A stretch of DNA of 64,000 bases from Microbacterium rhizosphaerae. Its GTDB lineage: Bacteria > Actinomycetota > Actinomycetes > Actinomycetales > Microbacteriaceae. This document shows, one piece after another, positions 55,405 to 63,532 of the stretch. Under the pieces are notes generated by a model. That model had not been told where the DNA came from. It saw only the letters and a program-made list of their open reading frames with translations, and ran no database searches. Both the position numbers and the translations under genes were made by a program. The stretch lies in the NCBI RefSeq assembly GCF_034120055.1, contig NZ_CP139368.1, forward strand, positions 3,782,001 to 3,846,000. Reading direction: 5' to 3'. Within the stretch, counting starts at the first letter, position 1; each line of letters begins with the position of its first letter.

Positions 55405-56772
55405 ATGAGCGACACCCTGACCATCGAACCCGACCTCGAGACCGAGGCACGGGTGCGGGCCGACGACCGCGCGCACGTCTTCCACTCGTGGAGCGCCCAG
55501 GCGCTCATCGACCCGCTGCCCGTCGCCGCCGGCGAGGGCTCGACCTTCTGGGACTACCAGGGCAACGCCTATCTCGACTTCTCGTCACAGCTGGTGAATC
55601 TGAACCTCGGGCACCAGCATCCCGACCTGGTCCGTGCGATCCAGGACCAGGCCGGCCGTCTCGCGACGATCCAGCCGTCGATGGCCAACGACGTGCGCGG
55701 CGAGCTCGCCCGCCGCATCGCCGAGGTCGCGCCCGGCGACCTGAACAAGGTGTTCTTCACGAACGGCGGCGCCGACGCCAACGAGAACGCCGTCCGCATG
55801 GCGCGTGCCGTGACGGGCAAGCGCAAGGTGCTGTCGATGTACCGCAGCTACCACGGCAACACGACCACCGCGATCTCGCTGACCGGCGATCCGCGGCGCT
55901 GGGCGAACGAACCGGGCGACGGCAGCGTCGCCCACTTCTTCGGTCCGTACCCCTACCGCTCGCCGTTCCATTCGACGACTCCTGAGGAAGAGGCGCAGCG
56001 CGCGCTCGAGCACCTCGAGCAGGTCATCGTCCTCGAGGGTGCCTCGACGATCGCGGCGATCATCCTCGAGTCGATCGTCGGCACGAACGGCGTGCTCGTG
56101 CCGCCGCCCGGCTATCTGCAGGGCGTCCGTGAGCTGTGCGACCGGTTCGGCATCGTCTTCATCGCCGACGAGGTCATGGTCGGCTTCGGGCGCGTCGGCG
56201 AGTGGTTCGCCGTCGACCGGTTCGGCGTCACCCCCGACCTCATCACGTTCGCAAAGGGCGTGAACTCGGGATACGTGCCGCTCGGCGGCGTCGTCATCTC
56301 GGACCGCATCGCGAGCCACTTCGACACCGTGGCGTTCCCCGGGGGCCTGACGTACTCCGGACACCCGCTGGCGTGTGCGGCCGGAGTCGCCACGTTCGAG
56401 GTGTTCGAGCGCGACGGCATCCTCGAGCGCGTCCGTGATCTCGGCACGCGGGTCGTGGAGCCTCGCCTGCGGGAGATCGCCGCGAACCATGCATCCGTCG
56501 GCGATGTGCGCGGCGCGGGGCTCTTCTGGGCGATCGAGCTCGTCAAGAGCACGGAGACGCGCGAGCCGCTCGTGCCGTTCAACGCGGCGGGTGCGGACGC
56601 GGCACCGGTCGCCGCCGTCGCCGCAGCCTGCAAGAAGGCCGGCGTGTGGCCGTTCACGCACTTCAACCGCCTGCACGTCGCCCCGCCGCTCGTCATCGCC
56701 GAGGACGAGCTGCGCCACGGACTCGACGTCATCGACCGCGCCCTCGAGGTTGCGGACGAGTACGCCGTCTGA
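55405..56772 (+). CDS. Class III PLP-dependent omega-aminotransferase
   Basis: 455 residues. Fold-type I class III: 'TNGGADANENAVRMAR', 'YRSYHGNTTTAISLTGDPRRW', Asp255 in FIADEVMVGFGR, and PLP Lys284 in TFAKGVNSGYVPLGG. Best fits beta-alanine/taurine/GABA:pyruvate or 2-oxoglutarate aminotransferases. With MmsA it would turn beta-alanine into malonate semialdehyde and then acetyl-CoA. Donor specificity is not readable. Confidence 0.9.
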   Translation: MSDTLTIEPDLETEARVRADDRAHVFHSWSAQALIDPLPVAAGEGSTFWDYQGNAYLDFSSQLVNLNLGHQHPDLVRAIQDQAGRLATIQPSMANDVRGELARRIAEVAPGDLNKVFFTNGGADANENAVRMARAVTGKRKVLSMYRSYHGNTTTAISLTGDPRRWANEPGDGSVAHFFGPYPYRSPFHSTTPEEEAQRALEHLEQVIVLEGASTIAAIILESIVGTNGVLVPPPGYLQGVRELCDRFGIVFIADEVMVGFGRVGEWFAVDRFGVTPDLITFAKGVNSGYVPLGGVVISDRIASHFDTVAFPGGLTYSGHPLACAAGVATFEVFERDGILERVRDLGTRVVEPRLREIAANHASVGDVRGAGLFWAIELVKSTETREPLVPFNAAGADAAPVAAVAAACKKAGVWPFTHFNRLHVAPPLVIAEDELRHGLDVIDRALEVADEYAV

Positions 56773-56786
56773 CCTGGGGAAACGGA

Positions 56787-56817
56787 GAGGGGATGCCGCG
56801 GCTCGCGGCATCCCCTC
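56787..56817 (+). terminator. Terminator of the mmsA/aminotransferase operon
   Basis: Perfect 14-bp stem GAGGGGATGCCGCG with a three-base loop, 14 bases after the aminotransferase stop; followed by TTC only. Confidence 0.82.
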
Positions 56818-56937
56818 TTCGCGTCTGCGTGCCGTCCGACCGCTCCGGATCGAACCATCCGGGGTGTCAGGTGCGTGACATCTGTGCGCCTGCTGAGTGC
56901 GGGAATGGGATGTCCTGCACCGACGTTGCATCTATTC

Positions 56938-56958
56938 CGGTGCATAGTGCATACCGGG
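56938..56958. promoter_or_regulatory. Imperfect palindrome upstream of the hexapeptide-repeat gene
   Basis: CCGGTGCA and TGCATACCGG flank TAG, an almost symmetric site about 27 bp before the next start. Could be an operator; weak evidence. Confidence 0.35.
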
Positions 56959-56984
56959 GATTATGCGCCGGCGGAGGGAAGACC

Positions 56985-57392
56985 GTGGGCAAGAACTACG
57001 TCGATATCGAAAAGGAAAGCGGCGAGACGCTGCGCTACCGCAAGCACGTCAATGGCCGGGGACTCATCGCGCACGGCGCGAAGGTCCACCCGACCGCTGT
57101 CGTGGAGACGGGCGCGTATGTCGAACCCGGAGCGCAGATCGCTGCCGGGGTGCACGTCCACCACGGAGCCTGGATCGAGTCGGATGCCGTCATCGGCCCG
57201 GAGGCTGACATCGCTGCGCACGCGCACATCGGCCCCGGCGCCGCCATCGGCGCGCGCGCGAAGATCGGGGTCCGCACGACGGTGGGCGATCACGCCATCA
57301 TCGCGATGGGCTCGCTCATCGGCGACGACGAGATCATCGCCGACCGCGAGCACGTCGCGACCGACAAGCGAGGTCTGCGCCTGGCCGCCTGA
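56985..57392 (+). CDS. Small left-handed beta-helix (hexapeptide repeat) protein
   Basis: 135 residues from GTG 56985 with GGAGGGA seven bases upstream. From residue 35 the sequence is a series of hexapeptide units ([IV]-x-x-G/A pattern: 'GAKVHPTAVVETGAYVEPGA', 'IGPEADIAAHAHIGPGAAIGAR'), giving about seven turns, then a short C-terminal tail. Transferases and carbonic-anhydrase-like proteins use this fold as trimers, but no acyltransferase catalytic His or cofactor region is obvious. Function unknown. Confidence 0.85.
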   Translation: MGKNYVDIEKESGETLRYRKHVNGRGLIAHGAKVHPTAVVETGAYVEPGAQIAAGVHVHHGAWIESDAVIGPEADIAAHAHIGPGAAIGARAKIGVRTTVGDHAIIAMGSLIGDDEIIADREHVATDKRGLRLAA

Positions 57393-57416
57393 TAGCGCGC
57401 AAACGCGTCGCGCCGC

Positions 57417-57815
57417 CTATGCGAAGAGCATGAGCACGAAGCCGATCAGCGGCAGAGTGCCCTGCAGCAGGGCGGCGCGTAGGTATTTCAGTCCGGTGGT
57501 CGTGAGCACGAGTGCCGCCGCGACCATCGAGCCGAGGCTGAACAGCACGAGTGTGCGACCGGCGACCAGTGCATCCGGTCCGCCCATCGCGAACAGCAGG
57601 ATGCCGAGACCTGCCCCGATGGCCAGGAACAGGTTGTAGAACCCCTGGTTGTACGCCATCGGCCGCACGGTGTCGGCGGCCTGCTGGTCGGCGATACCGA
57701 ACCGCCGCCAGACGACGGGCGTCGTCCACCGCACGCTCTCCATGATGAAGATGTAGACGTGCAGGAGCGCGGCGAGCGCCGCGAAGACGAGCGCGAGGAT
57801 ACCGATCATGCGCAC
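57417..57815 (-). CDS. DUF1304 membrane protein
   Basis: 132 residues, four predicted membrane helices. Conserved DUF1304 features: HVYIFIMESVRW near residue 20-30, 'NQGFYNLFLAIGAGLG' and 'KYLRAALLQGTLPLIGFVLML'. Function unknown. ATG 57809 is an alternative start. Converges with the hexapeptide gene. Confidence 0.9.
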   Translation of the reverse strand: MRMIGILALVFAALAALLHVYIFIMESVRWTTPVVWRRFGIADQQAADTVRPMAYNQGFYNLFLAIGAGLGILLFAMGGPDALVAGRTLVLFSLGSMVAAALVLTTTGLKYLRAALLQGTLPLIGFVLMLFA

Positions 57816-58064
57816 ACGGTACCGCGCGGCCCCTCCCCCGTCCGGGATTCAGTCTCCTCGACCTGCGGGTGCCGGTGGATGGCCGACTCGGTGCCTACCA
57901 GCGCGCGGCCGGACTGAATCCTGAACCGCATGCGCGGACCGAGGCACGAACGGGCATGGGGCCGAACGGGCGCCGACCGGCGCCGACCGGCGCGGGTCGG
58001 GACTGAATCCCGAACGGGGCATCGGGGCGAGCGCCGCCGCGGTCGGCGGGATACTGTGGGCGAC
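57816..58064. promoter_or_regulatory. Divergent spacer with three GACTGAATCC repeats
   Basis: The 249-bp spacer between DUF1304 and the LysR-domain gene contains GACTGAATCC at 57912-57921 and 58001-58010, followed both times by a C/T then GAAC, and in inverted form at 57845-57854. Between are CGACCGGCGC repeats (57970-57995). Looks like repeated protein-binding sites or an extragenic repeat. Confidence 0.65.
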
Positions 58065-58847
58065 ATGGCGAACGGCAGGCAGAGCGGCCCGCGCCCGGGC
58101 AAGCCCGGCGGAGGCAAGCCCGGCGGAGGCAAGCCCGGCGGAGGCAAGCCCGGCGGAGGGACGCCCGGCCCAGGCAAGCCGGGCGGAGGGAAGCCGACGA
58201 AGAGCAAGCCGCGGCAGCCGGCCGCGCCTCAGCCCGTCATGCCGGAACCCGAGCCGGCCGAGTCGTTCACCCTCGGGGCGGTCCCGGGCGCGACGCCCGG
58301 CAAGTGGATCGACATCTGGAACGAGCGGATGCCGCGCACCCGCCTCGACCTCGTCCCCGTGAGCGTCGCCGAGCAGCGCGACGCACTGCTGCGGGGTGAG
58401 GTCGACGCGGCGCTGGTGCGGCATCCGATCGATCAGGACCGCCTGCACGTCATCGGGCTGTATGACGAGGTCGCCGTGGTTGTCGTCGCCGCGGACTCCC
58501 ACCTCACCGCCGCCGACGAGCTCGACGCCGCCGATCTCGAGGGCGAGGTGCTCATCGTGCCGCAGGACGACGTGCTGCATCTCGAGGTCGACGGCACGGT
58601 CGCGCCGCGCTTCGATCCGCCCGAGACCACGGCCGACGCGATCGCCGCCGTGGCGGCAGGGGTCGGCATCGTGATCGTCCCGATGTCGCTGGCCCGCCTG
58701 CATCACCGCAAGGATGCCGCGTACCGGCCGCTGCGCGACGCTCCGTCGTCACGCGTCTCCCTCGCATGGGTCGCCGATCGCACGACCCCCGAGGTCGAGG
58801 CGTTCGTCGGGATCGTGCGCGGCCGCACCGCGAACTCCTCCCGCTGA
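58065..58847 (+). CDS. LysR-type effector domain without HTH, with KPGGG-repeat N-terminus
   Basis: 260 residues from ATG 58065. Residues 10-50 consist of about seven KPGGG-type units and a Lys-rich end (KPTKSKPRQP), a basic disordered tail. The rest resembles the LysR substrate-binding domain: 'TLGAVPGATPGKWIDIWNERMPRTRLDLVPVSVAEQRDALLRGEVDAALVRHP' and 'DAIAAVAAGVGIVIVPMSLARL'. There is no DNA-binding HTH. Similar proteins exist in actinobacteria from memory, function unknown. The basic tail could contact nucleic acid or membrane. Confidence 0.85.
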   Translation: MANGRQSGPRPGKPGGGKPGGGKPGGGKPGGGTPGPGKPGGGKPTKSKPRQPAAPQPVMPEPEPAESFTLGAVPGATPGKWIDIWNERMPRTRLDLVPVSVAEQRDALLRGEVDAALVRHPIDQDRLHVIGLYDEVAVVVVAADSHLTAADELDAADLEGEVLIVPQDDVLHLEVDGTVAPRFDPPETTADAIAAVAAGVGIVIVPMSLARLHHRKDAAYRPLRDAPSSRVSLAWVADRTTPEVEAFVGIVRGRTANSSR

Positions 58848-58895
58848 CGCGGCACCCGAGCCCCCATTCCTTTTCCGAACCCTCACCCGATTCAC

Positions 58896-59002
58896 GCGAA
58901 TCGAGCGTGGGCTCGCGAATCGAGCATGGGCTCGCGTCGCGCGTGGGCTCGCGAATCGAGCGTGGGCTCGCGAATCGAGCGTGGGCTCGCGAATCAAGAC
59001 GG
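58896..59002. repeat. 19-bp tandem repeat, about 5.5 copies
   Basis: Units of GCGAATCGAGCGTGGGCTC begin at 58896, 58915, (a 17-bp variant at 58934), 58951, 58970 and a partial one at 58989. Unit junctions form the palindrome GCTCG-CGAAT-CGAGC, so the array can fold into several small hairpins. It lies between converging genes. Confidence 0.9.
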
Positions 59003-59012
59003 CGCACGAGAG

Positions 59013-59054
59013 GCGGGGGATGTCGCCGACCTGGGTCTCTGCGACATCCCCCGC
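59013..59054. terminator. Terminator-like inverted repeat
   Basis: Perfect 14-bp inverted repeat GCGGGGGATGTCGC with a 14-base loop, after the 19-bp repeats. No U-tract. Could terminate the plus-strand LysR-domain transcript or act from either side. Confidence 0.65.
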
Positions 59055-59141
59055 GGATACGACGTACGGGCGATCGGCACTCCCCATGTGCCCCCCAGTG
59101 ATCCTCCGCTGCCCCCAGCAATGCGGGTGTTCCCCCCGGAC

Positions 59142-59180
59142 CCCGCTCTGTGCAACGCCGTTCCACAGTGTCAGAGCGGG
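59142..59180 (-). terminator. Stem-loop downstream of the CHAT operon
   Basis: CCCGCTCTG and CAGAGCGGG form a 9-bp stem 28 bases after the CHAT stop on the minus strand, with an inner CTGTG/CACAG pairing. Confidence 0.55.
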
Positions 59181-59207
59181 TGCCCCTACCCCTGATACAC
59201 GGAATCT

Positions 59208-61685
59208 TCAGAAACCTGCGCCGTGCACCTGGAACGACGAGACGAGGCCCGTCCGCGCTGATGCATCCGCGAGCGCAGCCGACGGCGTGAGCCCCGCGAC
59301 GAGGCCCGCGTGCATGGCGCCGAGCAGTTCGCAGGCGATGTCGTCCGCGACGATCACGGGGGTTGCGACGACGGCGTGCGTCCCCGCATGCAGCCACACG
59401 CGCGTCATCCCGACGGCCTCCTCGCCCCACCGCACGGAGGACCGGCCGACCTCGCAGGACGACAGCACGACGATCGACGGCACCCGCGGGATGCGATCCA
59501 CGTCGTAGCCGAACAGCGTGCCGTCGGCGAGCTCCATACCGGAGAACAGCGGGTTGGATGCGGCATGCCGCCCGTGCGCCGCGACGTGCAGGACGCCGAC
59601 CTCCGCGGCCAGGTCGGCCACCGCATCCACCGTCGCGTCCTGCCCGCGGAGCACCCGGGCGGACGGCCAGACGGAGGCCGCCGCATCCGTCTCCTCGTCC
59701 CCGCGAGCGACGCGGGGGCCGACCGCGAAGCCCGCCGTCCGCGCCGTCGCGGCGCCGGTGTGGGCGACCCATCGCGTCACCGACGCGGCGATGGTGAATT
59801 CGCGCCCACGCAGCGCGGGGAGCATCGCCCACGGCAGCCCGCCGAGGACGCCGGGCACCGTGATGACGATCCGCTCGGCACCGGCGAACGCGACCGCCTC
59901 CTCGAGCAGCGCCGTCGAGATCGCGGCGAGCCGGTCGTCGAGCGTGCGCTTGACGACCTCGACCATGGGGCCGGAGTGGATCGAGGCCGCCATGTCGAGG
60001 TCGGCGCGGAGCCCCGGCAGCATCCGGTGCACCGCATTCCAGCCCGGCAGATCGATGATCCTCGCGCGATCGCGCGTGAGGACGAGAGCTGTGAGCACGT
60101 CGCCGGAATAGACGAAGTTGAGCAGCGCCGTGCGGTCGTCCAGCGCGTCGCGCAGGGACTCGAGCGTGACGCGACGATGGATGCCGGCAGCCCCCGTCGC
60201 GGACCACTGGCGCTCCCGCGCGCGCTCCTCGAGCGCCGCAAGCCGAGGATCGCGGCGCCACGCGCCGGTCGGATCGTCGGCGCGCAGGTGGCGCAGCTCG
60301 GCGAGGTCGGCGGCCAGCTGCGGGTCCCGCGGCGGACGGATCGCGACCACCTGCTGGCTGAGGTGTCGGGCGCGCTCGGACCATTCGAAGAGCACATCGG
60401 GGCGCCGTGTCCGCACGGCCGATGCGAGCCCCGCGACGATGAGGTTGCGACCGTGCGCCGACAGCGACGTCTGCAGGTCGAGGCTGCCGAACGCGGCCTG
60501 CCACTCGGCGAGCTCGTCGAGCCCCGCCGACACGTGCCGGCGCACCTCGGCCTCGCGACCTGCGGCGACCGCACGCTCGGCCCGCGCCTCGTGGGCGAGC
60601 AGGCGCACCTCGAGCGAGGCGGTGCGCGGCACGCGCAGCACGCGCGTGCCGCTCGGGCCGGCCTGCGGATGCCGCGACCGCCAGATGTCGAGCGACAGCC
60701 GGAGCGCGGCGGCCTCGCTCGCGAAGCCGAACCCGTCGAGGGCGGATGCCACCGCCTCCGCCTCTGCGGGGTCCACGGCCCGCCGCGGCTCGGGCACGGG
60801 CCCACTCAGCGCGGGCGCGCCGGCCGCCAGTTCGGCGCGGAGGCGGATGGCGTCGGCCCGCGCCGCCCATGCCTCGTTGCCGACCGTGCGGAATCGCTTG
60901 GCGGATGCCGCGGCCGTCTTCCGGGCCTTCGGCGGGTCGTGCATGAGCTGCGAGCGCGCCAGCTGGAACTCCGTCTCGGCGCGCGACTGCGGCATGCGAT
61001 GGCGACCGAAGATCGGGGCGGATGCGGCGAGCAGCGCCTCCGCTTCGCGGGTCTGCCCCGCATCCCGCAGCACCTCCGCCCGGTCGATGTCGCAGATGGC
61101 GGCTGCGACGGGGGATGCGGCAGCCAAGGGCCGTGCCGCGAGCATCCCCTGCAGGGCCGACACGAGATCGCCCCGAAGAAGCTCGACGTACGCGCGGTTG
61201 TGCTGCGCCTGGCCTTGCTCGACGGTCAGCCCGGCCGCCGCGAACGTCTCGATCGCCGCGTCCATGTCGGCTATCGCGCCGTCGAAGTCCTGCATCTGGA
61301 GTGCGACCATGCCGCGGCTGAGCAGCATGCGGGCGGCCTCGACCGTTCCGGCTCCCAGGCCCTCGATCGCCGCGCTGAGCCGTTGCTGAGCCTCGACCAG
61401 CCGCCCGTTGTACATCGCAAGCGTTCCCACCTGCCCGAGGATGGCCGCCCGGGTCCGGTCGCTGAGCCCCACGATCCTCGAGGCCGCAAGGGCGACGTCC
61501 TCGGCCTCGTCGGGGTGACCGGTCCGCTGGAGCACCACTGCACGAGTGCCGAGGATGCGCGCACGCATGTCGGGATCCGGATCGCCTGCCTCAGCCAGAT
61601 CCAGGGCATGCGAAGCCTCGGCATACCGACCGCCCATGCTCAGAGCAACAGCGCGCCGATGCCAGGACTCCCCGGATCGAGACAC
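59208..61685 (-). CDS. TPR-CHAT caspase-like protease
   Basis: 825 residues from GTG 61685. Residues about 1-520 are helical TPR-like repeats (for example GRYAEASHALDLAEAGD, GHPDEAEDVALAASR, GRLVEAQQRLSAAIEG, QDFDGAIADMDAAIETF). The C-terminal third is a CHAT domain: 'ERIVITVPGVLGGLPWAMLP', catalytic His704 in LHVAAHGRH, and catalytic Cys744 in VVLSSCEVG. There are no signal peptide or membrane segments, so it is cytoplasmic. CHAT proteases are cysteine peptidases of caspase type that are usually activated by partner proteins. It is the third gene of a minus-strand operon after a small protein and a subtilase, 119 bp downstream of the latter. Confidence 0.92.
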   Translation of the reverse strand: MSRSGESWHRRAVALSMGGRYAEASHALDLAEAGDPDPDMRARILGTRAVVLQRTGHPDEAEDVALAASRIVGLSDRTRAAILGQVGTLAMYNGRLVEAQQRLSAAIEGLGAGTVEAARMLLSRGMVALQMQDFDGAIADMDAAIETFAAAGLTVEQGQAQHNRAYVELLRGDLVSALQGMLAARPLAAASPVAAAICDIDRAEVLRDAGQTREAEALLAASAPIFGRHRMPQSRAETEFQLARSQLMHDPPKARKTAAASAKRFRTVGNEAWAARADAIRLRAELAAGAPALSGPVPEPRRAVDPAEAEAVASALDGFGFASEAAALRLSLDIWRSRHPQAGPSGTRVLRVPRTASLEVRLLAHEARAERAVAAGREAEVRRHVSAGLDELAEWQAAFGSLDLQTSLSAHGRNLIVAGLASAVRTRRPDVLFEWSERARHLSQQVVAIRPPRDPQLAADLAELRHLRADDPTGAWRRDPRLAALEERARERQWSATGAAGIHRRVTLESLRDALDDRTALLNFVYSGDVLTALVLTRDRARIIDLPGWNAVHRMLPGLRADLDMAASIHSGPMVEVVKRTLDDRLAAISTALLEEAVAFAGAERIVITVPGVLGGLPWAMLPALRGREFTIAASVTRWVAHTGAATARTAGFAVGPRVARGDEETDAAASVWPSARVLRGQDATVDAVADLAAEVGVLHVAAHGRHAASNPLFSGMELADGTLFGYDVDRIPRVPSIVVLSSCEVGRSSVRWGEEAVGMTRVWLHAGTHAVVATPVIVADDIACELLGAMHAGLVAGLTPSAALADASARTGLVSSFQVHGAGF

Positions 61686-61804
61686 GACTACATCTTCTCG
61701 CGGATCATTCCCCTGCGTGCGTCGGCCGGACCCAGGGGCCGGGCCACGGGAAGCGAGGCGCCCGAACCGTCAACCGGAACGCCTGGACGGGCGTCCCGTC
61801 CCCG

Positions 61805-63517
61805 TCACTGCTCGCTCGGGGCCACCGCCACCCCCGCGTGCGTCTTCTCCAGGTGGGCCGCGACCCCCTTCAGCAGGGCGATGCGCGCCGCCCGGTCGAC
61901 CTCTCCGCCCATGAGGTGCTCGGAGAGGTGAGATGCGAGCAGCCCTGCGATGTGGGGCGCTGCGAACGAGGTCCCGCTCCACAGTCCGAACCCGCCCGTG
62001 CAGTCATCCGGGTCGATCGTCTCGCGGCGGAGGCCGTACCGATCGTTCCGAGTCCCCGCCTGGATGCCGCCATTGAACGGAGGCGTCGTGCTCAGCACCG
62101 AGACTCCGGGGGCGTACACCCGCACCCATCCACCGATGTTGCTGAACAGCGCGACCGTACGGTGGTTCGGATTGAGCGCCCCCACCGAGAGGTGCGGCGC
62201 CACGTCGTCCGGATCCTCGACGACGAAGTCCGCACCGGGCCAGTCCCACAGCGCGGCGGGGAATGCCGGGCGATCCGTCGCGTCGTTGCCGGCAGAGCAC
62301 ACGACTGCGCACCCCTGCCGGCGCGCCGCCACGAGCAGCTCGGACAACGTGTGGTCGAAGAGCTCGTCCTCGGGAGTCTCGTGGTAGTAGCCGAGCGACA
62401 TGTTGATCACGTCGATCCGGCGCCCGCCCTCGTCCTCGGGGGTCGCCATCCACCTGACGAGTGACCGCACCGCCATCATGAAGTCGCCTTCGAGAAGCAC
62501 GCCGGCGCTGTTCGCCACGCGGACCGCGATGAGGTCGGCCTCCGGTGCGAGCTGGCGGATGATCCCCGCGATGAAGGTGCCGTGCCCGGATGCGGGGTCG
62601 ATGGCCCCGTCGAACTGTCCGATGAGGTCGCCGTGCAGCTCGGGATCGGTCGCCGCGCGGTGCTCGCCGATCGCATGACCGTCGAACGAGGGCGTCCGCG
62701 TCACGATCTCGTCCGTCAGCCAGGGATGCACGCCGCATCCGGTATCGAGAATGGCCACGACCGGACGGCGTCCTTCGGACGCCAGCGCCCCGGAACGCGC
62801 GGGAGCCGGCCCGATGTAGTCGACCACCTGTCTTCCGCCGCTGCCCGGCTGGGCGTAGCTGTCGGTACCCGGCGCGTTCGTGCCGCCGAAAGGGTTCGTG
62901 CCGCCGAACGGGTTCGTCCCGCCGAAGGGGTTCGTCCCCCCGAAGGGATTGGTCCCGCCGAACGGGTTCGTCCCCCCGAAGGGGTTCGTCCCCCCGAACG
63001 GGTTCGTCCCGCCGAACGGATCGATGGTGAGCACATGGTCGAGGCTGACGCCGGGCACATCCGGCTTGCCGCCGTTCGTGCTGACCCGGGCCCGGGCGCG
63101 CTGCAGCAGGCGCCAGGCGTCGATCGGCGGCACCGGCTGATCGTCCTTGTCGGGGCTCGGCGCCGGGAAGATCGACACGCGGTGCACCGTGGGAAGGTCG
63201 AGCGCATCGCGCCAGCGGCGCGCACGGGCCGACGCATCCTCCCGGCTGACCGGCGTGCCGTCCATGTTCTGCAGCTCGATGCCCCAGCCGAAGTCCGACG
63301 CGGCCTCCCCCAGCAGGTCGAGCAGCGCGTCCAGCGCTCCGTCGGCGACCGTCACCAGCAGGTGCGACCGGTCGTACGAGGTCGGATAGGCGTTGACCCC
63401 CTGCACAGGCTCACTGGCCGGATCGAGCGGCACGCCCTGCGCTCGGGCGGCGTCGTACCGATCACGCCAGGAAGCGGCCGGGCGGTCAGCGGACGAGTCG
63501 GGGGGAAGGTCTGTCAT
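61805..63517 (-). CDS. S8 subtilisin-like protease, cytoplasmic, with eight NPFGGT repeats
   Basis: 570 residues from ATG 63517. N-terminal domain (1-160) has no signal peptide and an alpha/beta prodomain-like character. Residues 166-213 are DPFGGT plus seven perfect NPFGGT units. The protease domain follows: Asp258 (AILDTGCG), His312 (SGHGTFIAGI), oxyanion Asn411 (SAGND) and Ser517 (GTSFAAPHIAG); all are intact. Most subtilases are secreted; lack of an export signal and partnership with a CHAT protease suggest an intracellular regulatory protease. Starts 15 bases after the upstream gene stop. Confidence 0.93.
   Translation of the reverse strand: MTDLPPDSSADRPAASWRDRYDAARAQGVPLDPASEPVQGVNAYPTSYDRSHLLVTVADGALDALLDLLGEAASDFGWGIELQNMDGTPVSREDASARARRWRDALDLPTVHRVSIFPAPSPDKDDQPVPPIDAWRLLQRARARVSTNGGKPDVPGVSLDHVLTIDPFGGTNPFGGTNPFGGTNPFGGTNPFGGTNPFGGTNPFGGTNPFGGTNAPGTDSYAQPGSGGRQVVDYIGPAPARSGALASEGRRPVVAILDTGCGVHPWLTDEIVTRTPSFDGHAIGEHRAATDPELHGDLIGQFDGAIDPASGHGTFIAGIIRQLAPEADLIAVRVANSAGVLLEGDFMMAVRSLVRWMATPEDEGGRRIDVINMSLGYYHETPEDELFDHTLSELLVAARRQGCAVVCSAGNDATDRPAFPAALWDWPGADFVVEDPDDVAPHLSVGALNPNHRTVALFSNIGGWVRVYAPGVSVLSTTPPFNGGIQAGTRNDRYGLRRETIDPDDCTGGFGLWSGTSFAAPHIAGLLASHLSEHLMGGEVDRAARIALLKGVAAHLEKTHAGVAVAPSEQ
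62879..63022 (-). repeat. 18-bp tandem repeat encoding (N/D)PFGGT, eight units
   Basis: Eight consecutive 18-bp units in the subtilase gene (AACCCGTTCGGCGGG plus ACG type on the minus strand), nearly identical at DNA level with scattered silent differences. In-frame, so copy number can vary without loss of the protease domain. Confidence 0.95.
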
Positions 63518-63532
63518 CGCCTGTCCTCAAGG

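Noticed and set aside
58896..59002. CRISPR array or attachment core
   Set aside because: 19-bp units are directly adjacent without spacers; no recombinase gene is near.
58552..60870. Minus-strand frame of 772 residues overlapping the CHAT gene end
   Set aside because: It is in another frame from the CHAT protein and consists of Arg/Ala/Gly-rich shadow sequence running through the 19-bp repeats.
62880..63140. Plus-strand frame MPPKGFVPPNGFVPPKG...
   Set aside because: It is the antisense reading of the NPFGGT repeat array in the subtilase gene.
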